DNA from: Tenodera sinensis
Lineage: Eukaryota > Arthropoda > Insecta > Mantodea > Mantidae
DNA length: 64,000 nucleotides
NCBI GenBank assembly: GCA_030765045.1
Contig: CM060967.1
Coordinates: forward strand, 148,913,751-148,977,750
Direction of reading: 5' to 3'
Of this stretch, positions 1-13,409 are shown in pieces. The first letter of the stretch is position 1. Each line of letters starts with the position of its first letter. Made by a program: the position numbers and the translations under genes. The notes below the pieces were generated by a model. The model saw only the letters and a program-made list of their open reading frames with translations. It ran no database searches and was not told the origin of the DNA.

Positions 1-3000
1 CAGAGTTTTTGCTTACCTCTATAATTATATGTTTTGTAATTATGCTATATTGTACTAAACAATGGATCAGCTGTGTTATATAGCAGTATCAGATTGTTAA
101 TTTGAATAATCCTCCCAGGAATGAACCAGATCTCTCTCTCACTTATTGACCAATTAAATAAAACAATCGTAACTGGAGATTTCAATGCCCATTCCAAAAG
201 ATGGGGTTATGAAAAAGTGGATTCTACAGGTAAGATAGTGGAAGAACTTTTGAACTGATTTATAGTAAAGAAGATCCTACAACCTTCATACATTACCCAG
301 GAGCAGGCAGTAACCCAGACCTCTTGTTAGCTACAACAGATATTGTTTCAAAAATTAAAAAACAAGTTATAGAAGATCCAAGTTCTGGTTACAGAGCAGT
401 AATTGCTGATATAAAACTAGAGAATACAAATCCTCCGATATGACACAATGTTGGAGGACGTTAATTAAAAAAAAATAACAGTCAAGGTCTTACGAATCTG
501 TAGTATTGGAACTTCAAAAAAGCAGATTGGAAAAAATATAAAACTGAATTAGAACATAAATTTAAAGAACAAACAATCTCACAGCTGCATGACCAACCAG
601 ATCATATGAACAAAAATTTCTGTAAAGTCATCCTAGAAACCGCAAAAAGACATATTCCTCGTGGAAGAATTAAAAATTTCAAACCCTTTTGGAATCCCCA
701 GGTAGAAGAACTGAAAAAGCAAAGGGATAGCTAGAAATACAGCTGAACAAACAAAAAACATATTGGATACGCAAATGTGGCAAAAGAAATGTGCCTCACT
801 AGAAAAAGAAATTAATACTGCTAAAAGGAATCACTTTAATAATTTCTTAGAGAAAATGGATTATAGGACAGATGGTAACAAAGCTCATAAGTTCATAAAA
901 AATGTCAAGGACAGGAAAGAAAACAACAGCACACCTATCATACACAACAATAGAATGTTAGTAAATGATGCAGTCATAGCCAAAACATTCAATAAATATT
1001 ATGCTAATTCACAAAGTAACAAGAAATAATAAAAAGGAACGTAAAGAATTTAAGAAAGATTTGAAACAAGAAAGAGAATGTGATCCTAACACCCAGTGCA
1101 ATATCTTTTTTCAAAATTTTGATATGCAAGAACTGAACATTGCAATAAATAATCTAAAAAACAAAAAGTCTCCTGGACCAGATCACATACATCCAGAGTT
1201 CATAAAAAAACCTTGGAAAAACAACAAAACAACAACTACTGAAACTCTACAATTTATCCTGGAAAACCACTGTGCCTAATGAATGGCGAAAAGCAATAAT
1301 TGTCCCACTCTTGAAGAAACACAAAACAGCATCAGACATAAAAAATTATAGACCAATAGCTCTTACTAGCATAATAGCAAAAGTGATGGAAAGAATGGTG
1401 TCAAACAGGTTAAATTGGTTTCTAGAATCAAAAAATTTAATATCCCCATGTCAAGCTGGATTTAGAGAGTTCCACTCTACAAATGAACAAGTCTTACTTC
1501 TCAGTCAAGAAATCAAAGACTCCTTCAATAGAAAAGAAGATAATTTATCAGTTTTTATTGATTTCCAAAGTGCATATGATTCTATATGAAAAACAAAACT
1601 ACTAAAGAAAGTGAAAAATATAGGGATACAAGGACCAATGTTTTCATGGCTATGTCATTTCCTAACACAATGCTTTATTGCAACCAGATATGGAAGAAAT
1701 ATATCTAAATACAAACAAGTACACCGTGGCTTACCACAAGACACAGTGCTCCGCACAACAACTAATATATTTATTAACGGTCTGCCACAACAAATACAAG
1801 AATCAGGTGTGAAGTGTGCACTATTTGCTGATGACTTAGTAATGTGGACTTCAAAACCAAAAAGCAAAAGTACAGAACTAGAAAAAAACCATGCAACAAT
1901 CCTTAACCAACTTACAAAGGTGGACCAAAGAAATTTTAATGACTGTTTATACAACAAAATCAAACTACCAAATCTTTTCACTAAGAAAAAAACCACTAAA
2001 AATAAAACTAAATTTTGAGGGTCAATAATTACCAGAAACAAAGAAAGCAAAGTATTTAGGAGTTACATTTGATACCAAACTTACATGGACCAAACAAATA
2101 GAAAATGTAATACAAAGAGCAGAGAGGCGCCTTTCACTGTTAAAACGTCTCACAGGAATGAAGCGGGGATGTTCCAGAGCAACTCTTAACACAACATACA
2201 ATGTATATATAAAGCCATTATTTACTTACTGCAGCGAAGTTCTTGTAACAGCAAACACAAAAAAAATTCAAATCTTTCAAAACCAAAGTCTGAGATTAAT
2301 TACAGGTGCTATCAAAACCACACCAATAGCAGCTATGGAAATACTAACCAACCAATACCCCATTGAATATGAAATAGAAAAAGCGGCTCTTATTCAACAC
2401 GAAAAGTTGATCAGACTCCCATTCAATACATGGCACAAGAGAAATTTTACACATACACTAAAGACTCAGGGGAGCTTTCTTTCCAAAATTCAAGACATCA
2501 GGAAGAATGTACACCTCCTAATTCAAAGGAAAACTTCATATCTAAAGTCAATCCGACACATACATTAGACATCACATATTATTTACACCTGACAGAAGAA
2601 GTTAAGAAAAGTGATACTCCAACTAGTGTTCTAAAATTATTGGCATTAGAGACAATCCATACTAGATTTCCAGAATACAATGGCTCCATATTTATATTGA
2701 TGGATCATTGATATCAAACCAAGATGGAGCAGGGGCTGGAGTCATGTGTCATCTCTTTTCCTAATACAAATCTTTAAGTTATGGAACTACTAACTTTGAT
2801 GGAGAAATTGAAGCAATACGAATGGCCCTACAAAATCTTTTGTACAGAATTTCACATTTTCAGCAAGCAGTTATTCTCTCAGATTCCAGGGCAGCAATTA
2901 TAGCAATTACTTCCAAGTTGTCACCAAAAAACCAAACAATTATAGAATGTTGGAAAATGCTTAGCTATCTAACAGTACTTCAAAAACACCTAGTCTTCCA

Positions 3001-3465
3001 ATGGATACCAGCTCACTGTGGACTGAGTGGTAATGAGAAAGCTGATTTTCTTGCAAAAAAGAGTACCAGCGGTGTACAAAAATCTATATTTAATCTACCA
3101 TTTTATGCAGCTATAAGGTTAGTAAACTCTGAATTCAAAAAAATTATTGCAAAATATTACTATGAAAAATCAAAGAATAAAAGATGGGAACTACCAAACA
3201 TTCAAACAGTAATTCCTGAGTATCCTCGAAAAACAGCAGTTGCAACCTTCAGGTTGATTACAGGACATGATCGTCTGGCAAAACATTTAAACAGAATTGG
3301 GATATATCTGTCCTCTATGTGATCTGCAAGAGGAAATGGATCGAGACCACCTTCAAATATGCCCGGCCACTTCTAGTGCCCCATCCATCAGTGAAAAATA
3401 TTGGAGAGCAAGAGGATTAATGACTTCATTGTCAGAAATCCAGCATTAGCTAACAACAACAAATT
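1..3465 (+). mobile_element. I-type non-LTR retrotransposon (LINE), decayed, 5' end outside window
   Basis: Broken ORF2 of a LINE, readable over several frames. An apurinic endonuclease piece lies at about 150-420 (GDFNAHSKRWG, later NPDLLLATTD). Reverse transcriptase spans about 1130-2010, with the KSPGPDHI entry motif, NYRPIALTSIIAKVMERMV, and FADDLVMW carrying the catalytic aspartates. RNase H at about 2690-3080 has IDGS, the DGEIEAIRMA glutamate, LSDSRAA and the final GNEKADFLAKK. A cysteine-containing tail ends in SEKYWRARGLMTSL. The 3' end carries TAACAACAACAA-type repeats. RNase H plus a TAA-type tail fits the I superclade. Frameshifts and stops make it inactive. A short poly(A)-ended insertion sits at about 430-478. 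Confidence 0.88.
430..478 (+). repeat. Truncated SINE-C 3' tail inside the LINE endonuclease
   Basis: The sequence tccgatatgacacaatgttg and the following gaggacgttaat, then A-rich, is the same as the 3' end of the complete SINE-C copy at 54668-54935. It interrupts the endonuclease reading frame, so it looks like a 5'-truncated SINE insertion, not native LINE sequence. Confidence 0.6.
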
Positions 3466-4955
3466 ATGTTGCTTAATGTAATATACCATCATGTTATATA
3501 CCATCTCGCTATTCCCTCCTCCTTGCTTTCCTCTTTATAGGATTATAATTATACAAAAGCTGCTGTATATGTATTTACCATTGACTGAATTGAAACTGGA
3601 TCTGGTTACACTAAAAGAGGCAGCTAATAAGGGAGTAGCTGTAGGTTTAAGGGCATTCAACTACTTCATTATCAGCACCCTAGCTAATAGGGGAGTGAAA
3701 TAGGAAATTCAAACATTATTTTCAGGTTACATTTCACCAAATTAAATGAAAATTGTGAAGTTCTTCATAGATAACTTGAAATTTTGATACATTCTGTGCT
3801 GCTGTATATGTTGACAGGTGTAGAACTGTCCTGCAGAGGTAGTCACGGGCCTGCAAACACTCTGCTACTAGAAAAAGGTAAATTTTCCCTACAACAAGAG
3901 TTCATGCATTTTCATAATTTTATACAACTGTTTCACCTGCTCTTTTCCCCAACACTCTCTTTGCTTAAAATAGTTGTCATTTTGACTCTCCAAATACAAA
4001 AACCTTGTTGAAATTCAGATTATCTCCACCCATTTGATTCAGTGCTGTTGAAAGTTTAAAATCAATATTGCCTATAGACCAGGCATGGGGGAGAGGGGTG
4101 ACAACAGTGCACTTGAGTATTTACCCTCTCCACTTACTGGCACAATTTGAAGGACTGACCAGTTCTCTGAGGTAGACAGATAATAGCAGAAGGCGTGACC
4201 TGGTAGCTAACCACTGTGAGGCAGCAAATGGGGTTAAAACTATGATGTAGGGCAAGTGACACAATGTGTTGGTTCTCTCCATCTATGCTACAGACATTAA
4301 GTTATGATACATCTCCATATAAACAAAAAATTAGGTACAGTCTGCTACATAAGGGTACTATCAGGGTGCATAAAGGCGGAGAACAATAATATGGCTTACT
4401 TTGCATATGTCCACTCCTTGAATTCTAGGCAGAATCAGACACAAGTAAGACATGTTTTATGATGCAGAAGAACATAGTCCAAGACTGGTAGAAGCACATC
4501 CAAGAACGTCATGCAAACCCCTATTTAAAAAACAAACGCTCTTTCCTTCCACTTATATACTTGAAATAATGTTTATCTGTAAAACCAGTAATGATACAGG
4601 TTCATGCTTCATTAAGAATGAATCAGCTCATCAACAAGTTATCAACAAGTTCCTCCACACCATGTTGGTACCAACCACTTGAGATAATGTTGGTACTGCT
4701 GTCTATCTGCATTACCTTTCATGGCATACATATGTGAACCTATCAGGTTTTTTTATTTTTCAGAACATTATAACCATACAATCACAACAGCTAGTGCTAG
4801 CGCAGAAATTCCCATCTTTAGAGTTATCTTGGTTACACAAGACCTGCAGAGCAACTTCTCAATAACCCTATACAAGGCAAACCACATATCTACATGTTCA
4901 TCCCTAATGACCTAGTTCTCGGCAGGACCTTAAACACAACTCACAACAACAACAA
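3466..4955. other. Non-genic stretch, nothing recognised
   Basis: AT-rich sequence with only short open frames and no domain, tRNA or terminal repeat that I recognise. ORFs here (for example 4452-4682) lack coding character. Confidence 0.5.
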
Positions 4956-5125
4956 CTCTACATGTTCATCAACATTATATCTCCCTGTGCCAAAAAGCAT
5001 ATTTCACTCTGGTATAAAGATATTCAACTGCCTTCCAAAATTCTTGAAGGAAATACAGGAAGAAAATAGATACAAACTATCCCCAAAGGTACACCTAATT
5101 AACCACTGCTTTTACTCAATATAAG
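4956..5125 (+). pseudogene. C-terminal end of a jockey-type LINE ORF2 (relic)
   Basis: The frame reads LYLPVPKSIFHSGIKIFNCL, then PKFLKEIQEENRYK and ends HLINHCFYSI before a TAA. This pattern (P-x-x-x-x-x-x-F-x-x-G-I-K-I-F-N-x-L-P, then a short helix and H-x-F-Y-S-I) is typical of the C-terminus of jockey/CR1-like reverse transcriptase proteins. No RT domain remains upstream, so this is a 5'-truncated remnant distinct from the RNase H LINE at the start of the window. Confidence 0.6.
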
Positions 5126-7000
5126 ATTTCCTTCCTAATGACTAAGTAGCTGCCTTTACTATGTGCATGCTCTTCTTGTAAATTCTTATTCCTTGAAAGG
5201 TTTTATTAGGGTTCTCACTTTTTTACCTGACTCACACTGGTTTAAACTCAGATCATGTAACTCATAATTCAATATCAAAGATGGGATTCTTTCAATGATC
5301 TTCAGCTCATTGTGCTGCTGCTCTAACAACTCAGGTATCATGGCAACATGTCAGTAGGACATTAAATTATCCACTTGACTCACATTTTTCCCAATATGCT
5401 ACAAAGTATACTCAAATTCATTTTGAGATACCATATCCTAATGGCAACTTACAATTTTGTAAGTACTTTTAAGTAATGAAGTTCATAGTTCACTACTATT
5501 AATCAATCATTCCACTTTTCCAATACTGATAATGTCTCTGTGTGCTATATAACATTTTGAGAGGGAACCGCTGGAACTAGCTATGCTTGCAGACTTATTT
5601 TGCAGTTATTCTTTTCTATGCTTTTTTAGCAACTTAGAATATAAATGTACATTTCACTGACTAATATCTAAAATGTAGCACATAATGAAAAAGTACCACT
5701 CACCAGTTAAATATTTTAAACAATGTTGCAAACAAACAGCAATAAGCATTTTTAAAACTGCACAGCAATTCTTCCATTTAGACATGCTACTCTGACACTA
5801 CAAAGTTGATAGTCTGATATTGAATCTAGGTTGGAGTTGCTGGGATAAGTGACCTTTTCCACAGTTGTCTCTTAAACCAAGAAGAGAGGTGTAGTTATCT
5901 CTTTCAGTTCTGTACATCCCAAATTTATTTGAGGATTAAGGACTTAAGAAAATCTCTTCATGCATATACTTACAAACTATTTGACTGAACTTTTCTGTTG
6001 TATTTATTAAGTCTTAGAAACAAATGTACCTGAATTATAACAAAGACTTCATTTTGAGCAAGGACCCAGGTAGATTTTTTTTTTTTTTTTGGGGGGGGGA
6101 GGGGCGTTCAGTGAACAAGTGTAAGAAATGATTTGATAATTAAAACACTAATTATTAAAACCATTTTAAGTCAGCACTCAACCACCCTGTCATATTTACT
6201 GTGAAAGTCAATGCTATACAGCTAATGGTTGGATCTGATATTAGGGCAATGGTTGCAAAAACAAGTGAACATCAGAAGCCCATTACTATGGTAAATGAGG
6301 TTATGTTACCAGCATTGCCAACACTACAGCACCCCATGGTAATTTGTTGATGTATCCAATCTCTGCATTAAGTTCTTTGTTAGAGATTGTATTATTAGTT
6401 TCGTTATTTCTGTTATTCTTTCTATGTAGCTTATTACTAATTATTTTTACTGCTTTATTTGTGCACTTGTGAAAATGACTTCTTGTATACACATATCAAG
6501 TGATATGGGTTGCACACGTCACACTGCAGTTCAGATTTTGGTCTTTAAACTAGCTCTCAAAATTAGCACTTTATTAAGACTGCTATAATGTAGCCAACAT
6601 CAAGAAAAGTTTGAGCTCAAGCTTTCTTGATTACGGATTTTTAGAACTTAAAATTAATGCATTGTTGCCCTGCCAAACACTTTTGAGTTCATGCATTCAC
6701 TAAAACTAGACTTTTTCATTTTAAAAAGCTTCATTTATTGAAAGACCACCTCTTGGACAAAGCATAAAAAATACAATATTACCAATAAGAACACATAAAA
6801 ATTGTTGAACAGGACAGTAGAGGAACAGAAAGACATACAATGAAACAGTGTTAAAAGGAAGTAATAATATTATGATTAGGAAACAAAAAATTTAAATGAA
6901 ATGAAATTTTAAAGTTTTCACAAATGTTCATGCTGAAGAGATCGTTGTTAATTCCAAAGTTAAATTCTTAATTAATTTGATTGTGCACTAAGGTGCCCTA
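5126..7000. other. Non-genic stretch with a T/G homopolymer block
   Basis: AT-rich DNA without recognisable genes. A T run followed by a G run lies at about 6075-6103. I see no element boundaries. Confidence 0.5.
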
Positions 7001-7004
7001 AGCT

Positions 7005-7400
7005 GTCCTAAGATGTGTTGCACTCACATCACTTTCTCTACTCTTGTACTAACCATTCTTACAATCTCTTATTCCTCTAGCTTCTTTGTGTTAGTTGAGA
7101 TAAACATTTGTAGAAATTACCTTATTGCTTACTTCTTTTGCTTATTTCCTTGTAGGAGCAAGGGGAATATGTGCATACAGCAGGCTTTGAGCGATTGACA
7201 AATCTTTTAAAGCTTTGAGATTCAGTTCACTTTGCACGATTAACATTTAAAAAAAATTAATAATGATGTTATATTTGACAGAAGTATAACTCTCCAAAAC
7301 TCATACCAATAACAAGGCATATCTCTGAAATGGTTAACTCTACAAAAAAAAATTTATTTAGACATAAATTATGTATTTTAGGAAGATCTACATTTCTTCT
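7005..7400 (+). repeat. Unclassified interspersed repeat, copy without LTR insertion
   Basis: The part at 7013-7075 recurs at 44003-44070. The part at about 7140-7400 recurs at 31080-31183 and 36086-36240, where the two halves are split by the LTR element. It therefore acts as an internal empty-site paralogue for that insertion. No coding content is seen. Confidence 0.6.
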
Positions 7401-7824
7401 ATAGTAAGATTTGGTCTCTCTTACGGTTTACCAGTTATGCAAAATTCATCCAGAGTAAATACAACTACAGGGACTATGGCCAGAAAATTCAAGATATACA
7501 TTTCATTTATCATAAAAACATCTCAAACATATGGCATTTTAATCAAAATCATTAGAGCCATTTTCAAGAAAGACAAAATTTTTTAAAAATGTTCCATTTA
7601 AAGGATAGTTTAGGATGAAGCAATTTTCTTCAAAATCTTTATATCGCATCCTTGAAAGACATTAAACTTAAATATTAACCTTGGTTTTTAACCAACTTTT
7701 CGTTTTTGAGTTATGCTGTCCACAGACTGACAGACACACAGATACACATGGACCTTTTCTAAAAATGTTTATTTGGATTCAGTGGGCCTCAAAACATATA
7801 TTTCTGGTGAAATCTCGACATTGA

Positions 7825-7920
7825 ATTTTTGGGTGGAAAACAATACCTCTTAAACTTTGCCCACACACGGCTTGTGTGTTTAAAAACACCAACGGTAAGT
7901 TTGTTGGCATAAATAAATAA
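7825..7920 (+). repeat. SINE-A 3' part
   Basis: Contains the SINE-A tail: tttgcccacacacggcttgt, an imperfect hairpin, then aagtttgttggcataaataa. It is 5'-truncated, without the tRNA-like head. Confidence 0.7.
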
Positions 7921-8768
7921 TCAATACCTTCTCTACTTAGTAGTAGAGAAAATAAAAAGGAACATCATTTGATTCTGTAGGAGAAGGGTTTTATCCCCTA
8001 ATTTCCCCTTCATGCTGTAGCCTGATTTTGAAACATAAGTTTTAATCTATATTGCATTAATACACTTATAATTAATATGATTATATAAAATGTCTCCTTT
8101 TCTTTCAGTTAATCACAAAAGCAGTACAGGAATTAACAGTTAATATGTTCTGAACTCTTGTTGCAGCTATTAGAAATAGAGAAATTCCAGAGAACATCTG
8201 CAATAATCTGATCATTGGTGCCTCTTTGAAGCAGATTCAAGATAAATCAATTTTATGGTGCACAATTCCAGCTTGTGCTCCTCAGGCTGAAGGAATTTAG
8301 GTTGGTTACACACACAGTAAATGTAGTTTTAGTAGAAGAAAAAATCTATTTAAATTATTTTTATACTAGATCTTTTCTCTATGCAGATTTGTGTTCTTTA
8401 AGGTTGTGTATAAGAAATTCTGATCTTTTAAATAAACATTTTAGTAAACCAAACATACTGAAGCTATTGACAGTGAAGTAATCCTACAACATATATTTGT
8501 AACAAGACTTCAATCTAGAGCTATTATTATAAATTCTACAGAACTAGTTTCATAATATCATTAATTGTACCCTCAGCTATTTTTTAAAATGGTATCTTTT
8601 TTATGATCTTTTTTACAAATAGTGGAGGATGCAATAGACATATTGCAGAACTAATTCTGCAGAATTTATGATTATAACACAAGACAAGTGAAGTTTTGTT
8701 ACAAATAATTTATTAAATTTGTCATAACCATTTTTACTTGTATTTACTACTGCTAAATAAGTTGTAAC
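7921..8768. other. Non-genic stretch
   Basis: No gene recognised. A piece at about 8458-8480 (gaagctattgacagtgaag) resembles the end repeat that recurs around PLE-1 fragments (16310, 42590, 54010). Confidence 0.4.
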
Positions 8769-8776
8769 ATCACATT

Positions 8777-9526
8777 CAGTGGCATAAATAACAGCCCCAC
8801 AGACCCGGAGAGGGAGGGGGGTATTCTGATTTCAGGAGCCCCCAGACTGCCTTTAATAGTTTTCTTAAAGTGACATTTTATATTCAATTCAGACATAGAA
8901 AATTGCTAGGAAGAGGTACTGAAACAAATGCAGTTCACTGATGACATACTGACAACAGAAGTGTACCATGTAAGCACTTCCTACCCTTTCTTGCTTAAAT
9001 GTGTAAAACAAGCTTAGCTCCAAGTGTGTATGCTCTCAAAAGTATGCAGAATCGTTATAGAATAGTTCATTAAAGTACAATATTTTATTCAATACAGTTG
9101 TTATAAAAGTCGAACAAGTACCTATGTGAGAATGTAATCAATTGGCCAATAAATTGGATTATTTTAGAATTTGGTCATAATGTATAAACATTAATCAATA
9201 TGTGTTGTTCTAACCAGTTGTTCAATGTTATTACTGCTGAATTATATCTGAGGGACCACAAATAGAAGTTTGCTTGGATTAATACCTAAGTTACCCAGAA
9301 TATTGACAGGTAACAATTTTATTCCACCTATGTGCATTATACGTTTAACGAGTGTATATTATTTAGAAAAAATTTGTGTTAGTGTTGGTAATCAAGGAGT
9401 GTTATTTAAACGTTTATTCTTTGTGAGTAAATATTAAATATTTTAATCTTTCTATTTTTAAGCTTTATTAATAAGTAGGACTCCCAACATTTTCAGGGGG
9501 GGTCCAAAACCTTAGCTATGCCACTG
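8777..9526. mobile_element. hAT-type non-autonomous DNA transposon with 8-bp TSD
   Basis: Ends are CAGTGGCATA at 8777 and TATGCCACTG ending at 9526, each followed inward by a C- or G-rich run. The flanks carry the same 8 bases, ATCACATT, at 8769-8776 and 9527-9534. The 8-bp TSD and CAGTGGC ends are typical of hAT elements. The 750-bp interior has no transposase, so it depended on an element in trans. Confidence 0.85.
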
Positions 9527-9624
9527 ATCACATTTATGGCTCAATTCCAACCTATAACTCTACATTGTGCCATAATACTAAATAGAGTATAAGGTTAATT
9601 CTTTGTGAAAGAAGATACATATAT

Positions 9625-9780
9625 GTTGTTGTTAGCTAATGCTGGATTTCCGACAGTGAAGTGTTGCTCTCCAATATTTTTCACTGATGGATGGGACACT
9701 AGAAGTGCCCAGGCATATTTGAAGGTAGTCTTATTCCATTTCTCTTGCAGATCACATAGAGGACAGAATGCATAAATATT
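9625..9780 (-). pseudogene. I-type LINE 3' end fragment
   Basis: Read on the minus strand it matches the 3' end of the LINE at 3310-3465 (the cysteine-rich tail, then SEKYWR and the AACAACAACA end). It is 5'-truncated. Confidence 0.75.
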
Positions 9781-9885
9781 GAAGAAACTTAGCAGTAATA
9801 GTAATCACTTTTTAGAGAGCACCATATTTTTGTTTTGGCAGTTACATGACTCTCTCAAAACCCCCAGAATGTCTGGAGGACCACA
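9780..9885 (-). repeat. Copy of the repeat also present at 36236-36350
   Basis: Contains tttttagagagcaccatatt and tccagacattctgggggtt read on the minus strand, which recur in the other orientation at 36240-36345. It belongs to the same unclassified repeat as 7005-7400. Confidence 0.6.
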
Positions 9886-10944
9886 CATGTTATTGGTTTA
9901 CGGGTCTCACCGACCTGACCGGGAGAGTTATCAAAATAAATTCACTGACCATATCCTCTGATTATCAATCAGAGGACATATTACATGTCATGACAGTTCA
10001 GCATGTTAGGGGTTAAGATTTTATAGAGAAATTAGAGAAATGGAGAGGTTAGAAAAAATAAAGAGTCCCTAGCCCTTGGGAAACCTAATAGCATTGGGGT
10101 CGGAAGAGAACAAGAGATGACCAAGGTAAGCTCAGATAGAAAAGCTACAGTGAGGAGTAAAATACCAGTAAGTGGAAGTAATCTGCTCAGCTTGGGTACC
10201 TTGTGGTCGCCATTCACATATCCCCTAGACGGAGACCCCTGAGGAAGAAGACACATATATTGAATGCCTTATTTGTCACCTAACTCTGTGGAATGTTCAG
10301 CAAAACGTTTAATGCTTCCTTAATATAGAAAAAATAAATGTATTAAATACCAAGTATAAGTTCTGAAAATAAAGTTTAAATTTCTTATATATTACAAACC
10401 TTGTGGTCGGTGTGTTTTTTAACATTTTTAAACATTTTATTAGTTATAATACAATAAATAGTTTGATACAGCTTCACTTATCTGTCATTAGCTTCAGTTT
10501 CTATATGATTTTATTCATTATTTATTGACACACACACACACACATACATACATGCGCACATGCACCCACACAGGCACACATGCACACACATGCACATGCA
10601 CACACCTTAATATCCACGTATGCATTACTGTTAAGAATTTACAAGTTCATCAGTATTATAATCCTTTATTTATTAGAAATATCTTTAATTCTGGTTTACA
10701 TTTGCTGCTATTATACAGTTTGATATCAGTTGAAAGTACATTATAAAACTATATCCCCATGAAAATAAAAATGTTTTGAAAAAGTAAATGATGACTGGTG
10801 GTTTCTATGAGGAAATTATATTTTCTTAAGAGCAGGATGATTTATTAGATATATAAGCTAGGGAGCGTTAAGGTTTCTAACTGTGTAAATATTTTATGAC
10901 ATGATTCATAGTATTTGAGATTACAAAGATATTAGACAGTATTT
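9886..10944. other. Non-genic stretch with a CA-rich microsatellite
   Basis: Imperfect CA/CATG microsatellite at about 10528-10605. Otherwise AT-rich sequence without recognised genes. The ORF over the microsatellite is a low-complexity artefact. Confidence 0.5.
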
Positions 10945-11462
10945 TTCTGTAATGTAACAATCTTAGTTCAATTCCACATGAAAAATGTGGAGTAAGGAGT
11001 AATAAATCATTTTGGCAATAATTTTAGTTACATAGTTCATTAAATATTTGAGATCAAGTAGACTTTACTAATAAAATTTCCTGCTGGTTTATGAATAAGA
11101 GTGATATTCTATAGTAGGTAACCCCTTATTTTACATTATTCTATATTTTAATGGAATTGTTTCAAATATGTAACTTAATCTGGAAGTTAACCAAGATATT
11201 TAGCAAATTTCTTCTGTAATATAACAATTTTACTTCAATTCCACATGAAAGATGTAAATGGAGTAAGGTATAATGAATAATTTTGGCAGTAATTCAAATT
11301 ACATATTTCATTAAATATTTGAGAGCAAATAGATTTTTACTAATACAATTTCCCTGCTTATCAATGTGCTTTATGAATGAGAGGGATTTATCTGATTTAA
11401 CACCTAATTTTACTTTATTCTGTATTTTAACTGGATTGTTTACAATATGTAACTCAACCTGT
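10945..11462. repeat. Diverged tandem duplication, about 265-bp unit
   Basis: Copy 1 (about 10945-11187) and copy 2 (about 11210-11462) share the same order of blocks: ttcaattccacatgaaa, gtaataattt-type block, ttcattaaatatttgaga, then a closing aatatgtaac block. Identity is moderate by eye, so the duplication is old. No coding content. Confidence 0.75.
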
Positions 11463-12545
11463 AAATTCGTGTTTTAGTGTCCAAGACCATTAATTTCCTT
11501 TTTCTGGAGTTCACAAATATATTCAAGTCTGTAATGACTCTTAAGTTAGCTGGAAACAACAATGGATCAATGATTTTTATTTGCAGAGCAACAATAAAGC
11601 ATTATTTTTAACACTAGGTGTTGAGAAGACGAAATGTTACTAGTCAAATTGACCAGATGTGGTCCAAAAAGCTAGCAGTGTAAAATTAAATTTTATATAC
11701 TTATATTTTAAAATTAAATTTTAAAGGTCGAAAATCACTAAATTAAAGTTTCCCTTCACTGAGTTCAACAGTATGCAACATTACACAGTTCAACATCATT
11801 AATCAGTCAGTTTGACTGGCTGATTCTTCCAGGGTTAGTTATCACATTCTGATACAGAATTGTGTGTATTGATTTCAGAAAACAAAAACCACTGCAGAGA
11901 ATTCTACGAACTCCAGAAAGTGTTTGGATCTTCCTGTGTTGTTTGTTATTCCCAGAGGAACAATCATATTTGTCAACCCAATGTTTGTGACAGTGGACAG
12001 ATGTGAAAGACCATTATTTCTCCTAGGAGTGATAACTACTAGAGCTGATTGCACAGTGGACATAGAACAGAGCAGCTTAGCACTGCAGATAATAGTAACA
12101 CACATTCCAACAGAGCCAATTCAAAATGTGAAGAAAAACCAATTAAATGCAGAACTCTGATTTTAAATACTATTTTACTAATTCTTAGTATTTTAATAAC
12201 GATGACAATCTTGCTGACTTAAAATACAGATTCCTGTTATGAGCACTTCAATTTTATGCCCATGGTCATGAACACTGTAAATTAATGAGATACCTAAAGT
12301 TAAAAATTAATTATTGGCTCTGAAAATTCACTGAAATAACTTTTTTATACTACTGTATTTATGTTCATGACCATCAAACCAGTGCATAAGTCAGTTATCT
12401 TATTAGAGCAGATAGTTTTTAATTTTATTTGTACTTTTACATGAATACGAAATTAAATGAATATGCAGTTAATCCTATCTTTGCTATTTACAATTACAAT
12501 CCAGTTTATGACCACTAATTTCCTTATAGTCCCATTTACAATTCA
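11463..12545. other. Non-genic stretch
   Basis: No gene recognised. Short open frames on both strands at 11875-12160 overlap each other and show no domain. Confidence 0.4.
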
Positions 12546-13409
12546 TACTGGGTGTCCCAAAGAAGCACTGACAATGCTTAGTATGTTGTGCGGGATCGCA
12601 AACTGATAGATTTTCAAATAGGAACCCTGTCCGGAAATGCACAGTTTGGACACATCAAAGTTTGAAAACGAACAGTTGTGACAATTTGTTAACATTCGTT
12701 TTGGTATCTTAACACAGAAGGTATGTAATCCTTGTGCTGGGATGAATAATCTGAGCAATATAACATTCCTGCGCATCTGCTAAATTCCTTCGTAGAGTCC
12801 TTGGTGCGCATCTTACTACATTACTTGTGTAGTTTCCAGTATAGTAACCTTTTTAACAGCACTGCGACACATACCAGTACACAACTGCTGAAATGGCCAA
12901 ATTGAGCTCCAGCACACTTTGATGTAAATGTGCAGAATCACCTCAGTGTCACATATTCAAATCAATTGATAGGTAGAGGTTGACCGGTTCCATGGCCAGC
13001 ACGGTCGCCAAAACAGACACCTCTTCACCATTTTCTGTGAAGTTGTATGAAGACTATGGTGTATGGCACTCCTGTAACGTCAATGGAGGACCTTATGGCT
13101 TTAGTCCATGGAGGGATTGAAAGTCTTCAAAGACAACCGCACATATTGGTTCATGTGCATGAGGCTCACCACCACAGATATAGGCTCTGCAATGCTGAAG
13201 GAGATTGAGTTCAAAGCCCATTTGTAATGTAGACAGCTCGATATTGGGTTTATTGACAAAATGTGAACACACGCCCATCTTATACTTTGAAGCAGCACAT
13301 CATCCAAACCTTGCATTTCCGAACAGGGTTTTTTTTATTTGAAAACGATCAATTTTCTGTAATGCACAAAATACTAAACATTGTCAGTGCTTTTGGGGGA
13401 CACCCTGTA
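12546..13409 (+). mobile_element. Tc1/mariner-superfamily DNA transposon relic, GGGTGTCCC-type ends
   Basis: About 95-bp inverted repeats: 12546 onward (tactgggtgtcccaaag, then gcactgacaatg) and its reverse complement ending at 13409. Between them, 12975-13200 on the plus strand holds a degraded transposase C-terminus. Across frames it reads PVPWPARSPKQTPLHHFLW, a W-P-A-R-S-P-D-L-T-P-L-D-F-F-L-W type motif in which the usual D is replaced, then EDLMALVHGGIESL. The rest of the transposase is deleted, so it is an internally deleted, inactive copy. Confidence 0.8.
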
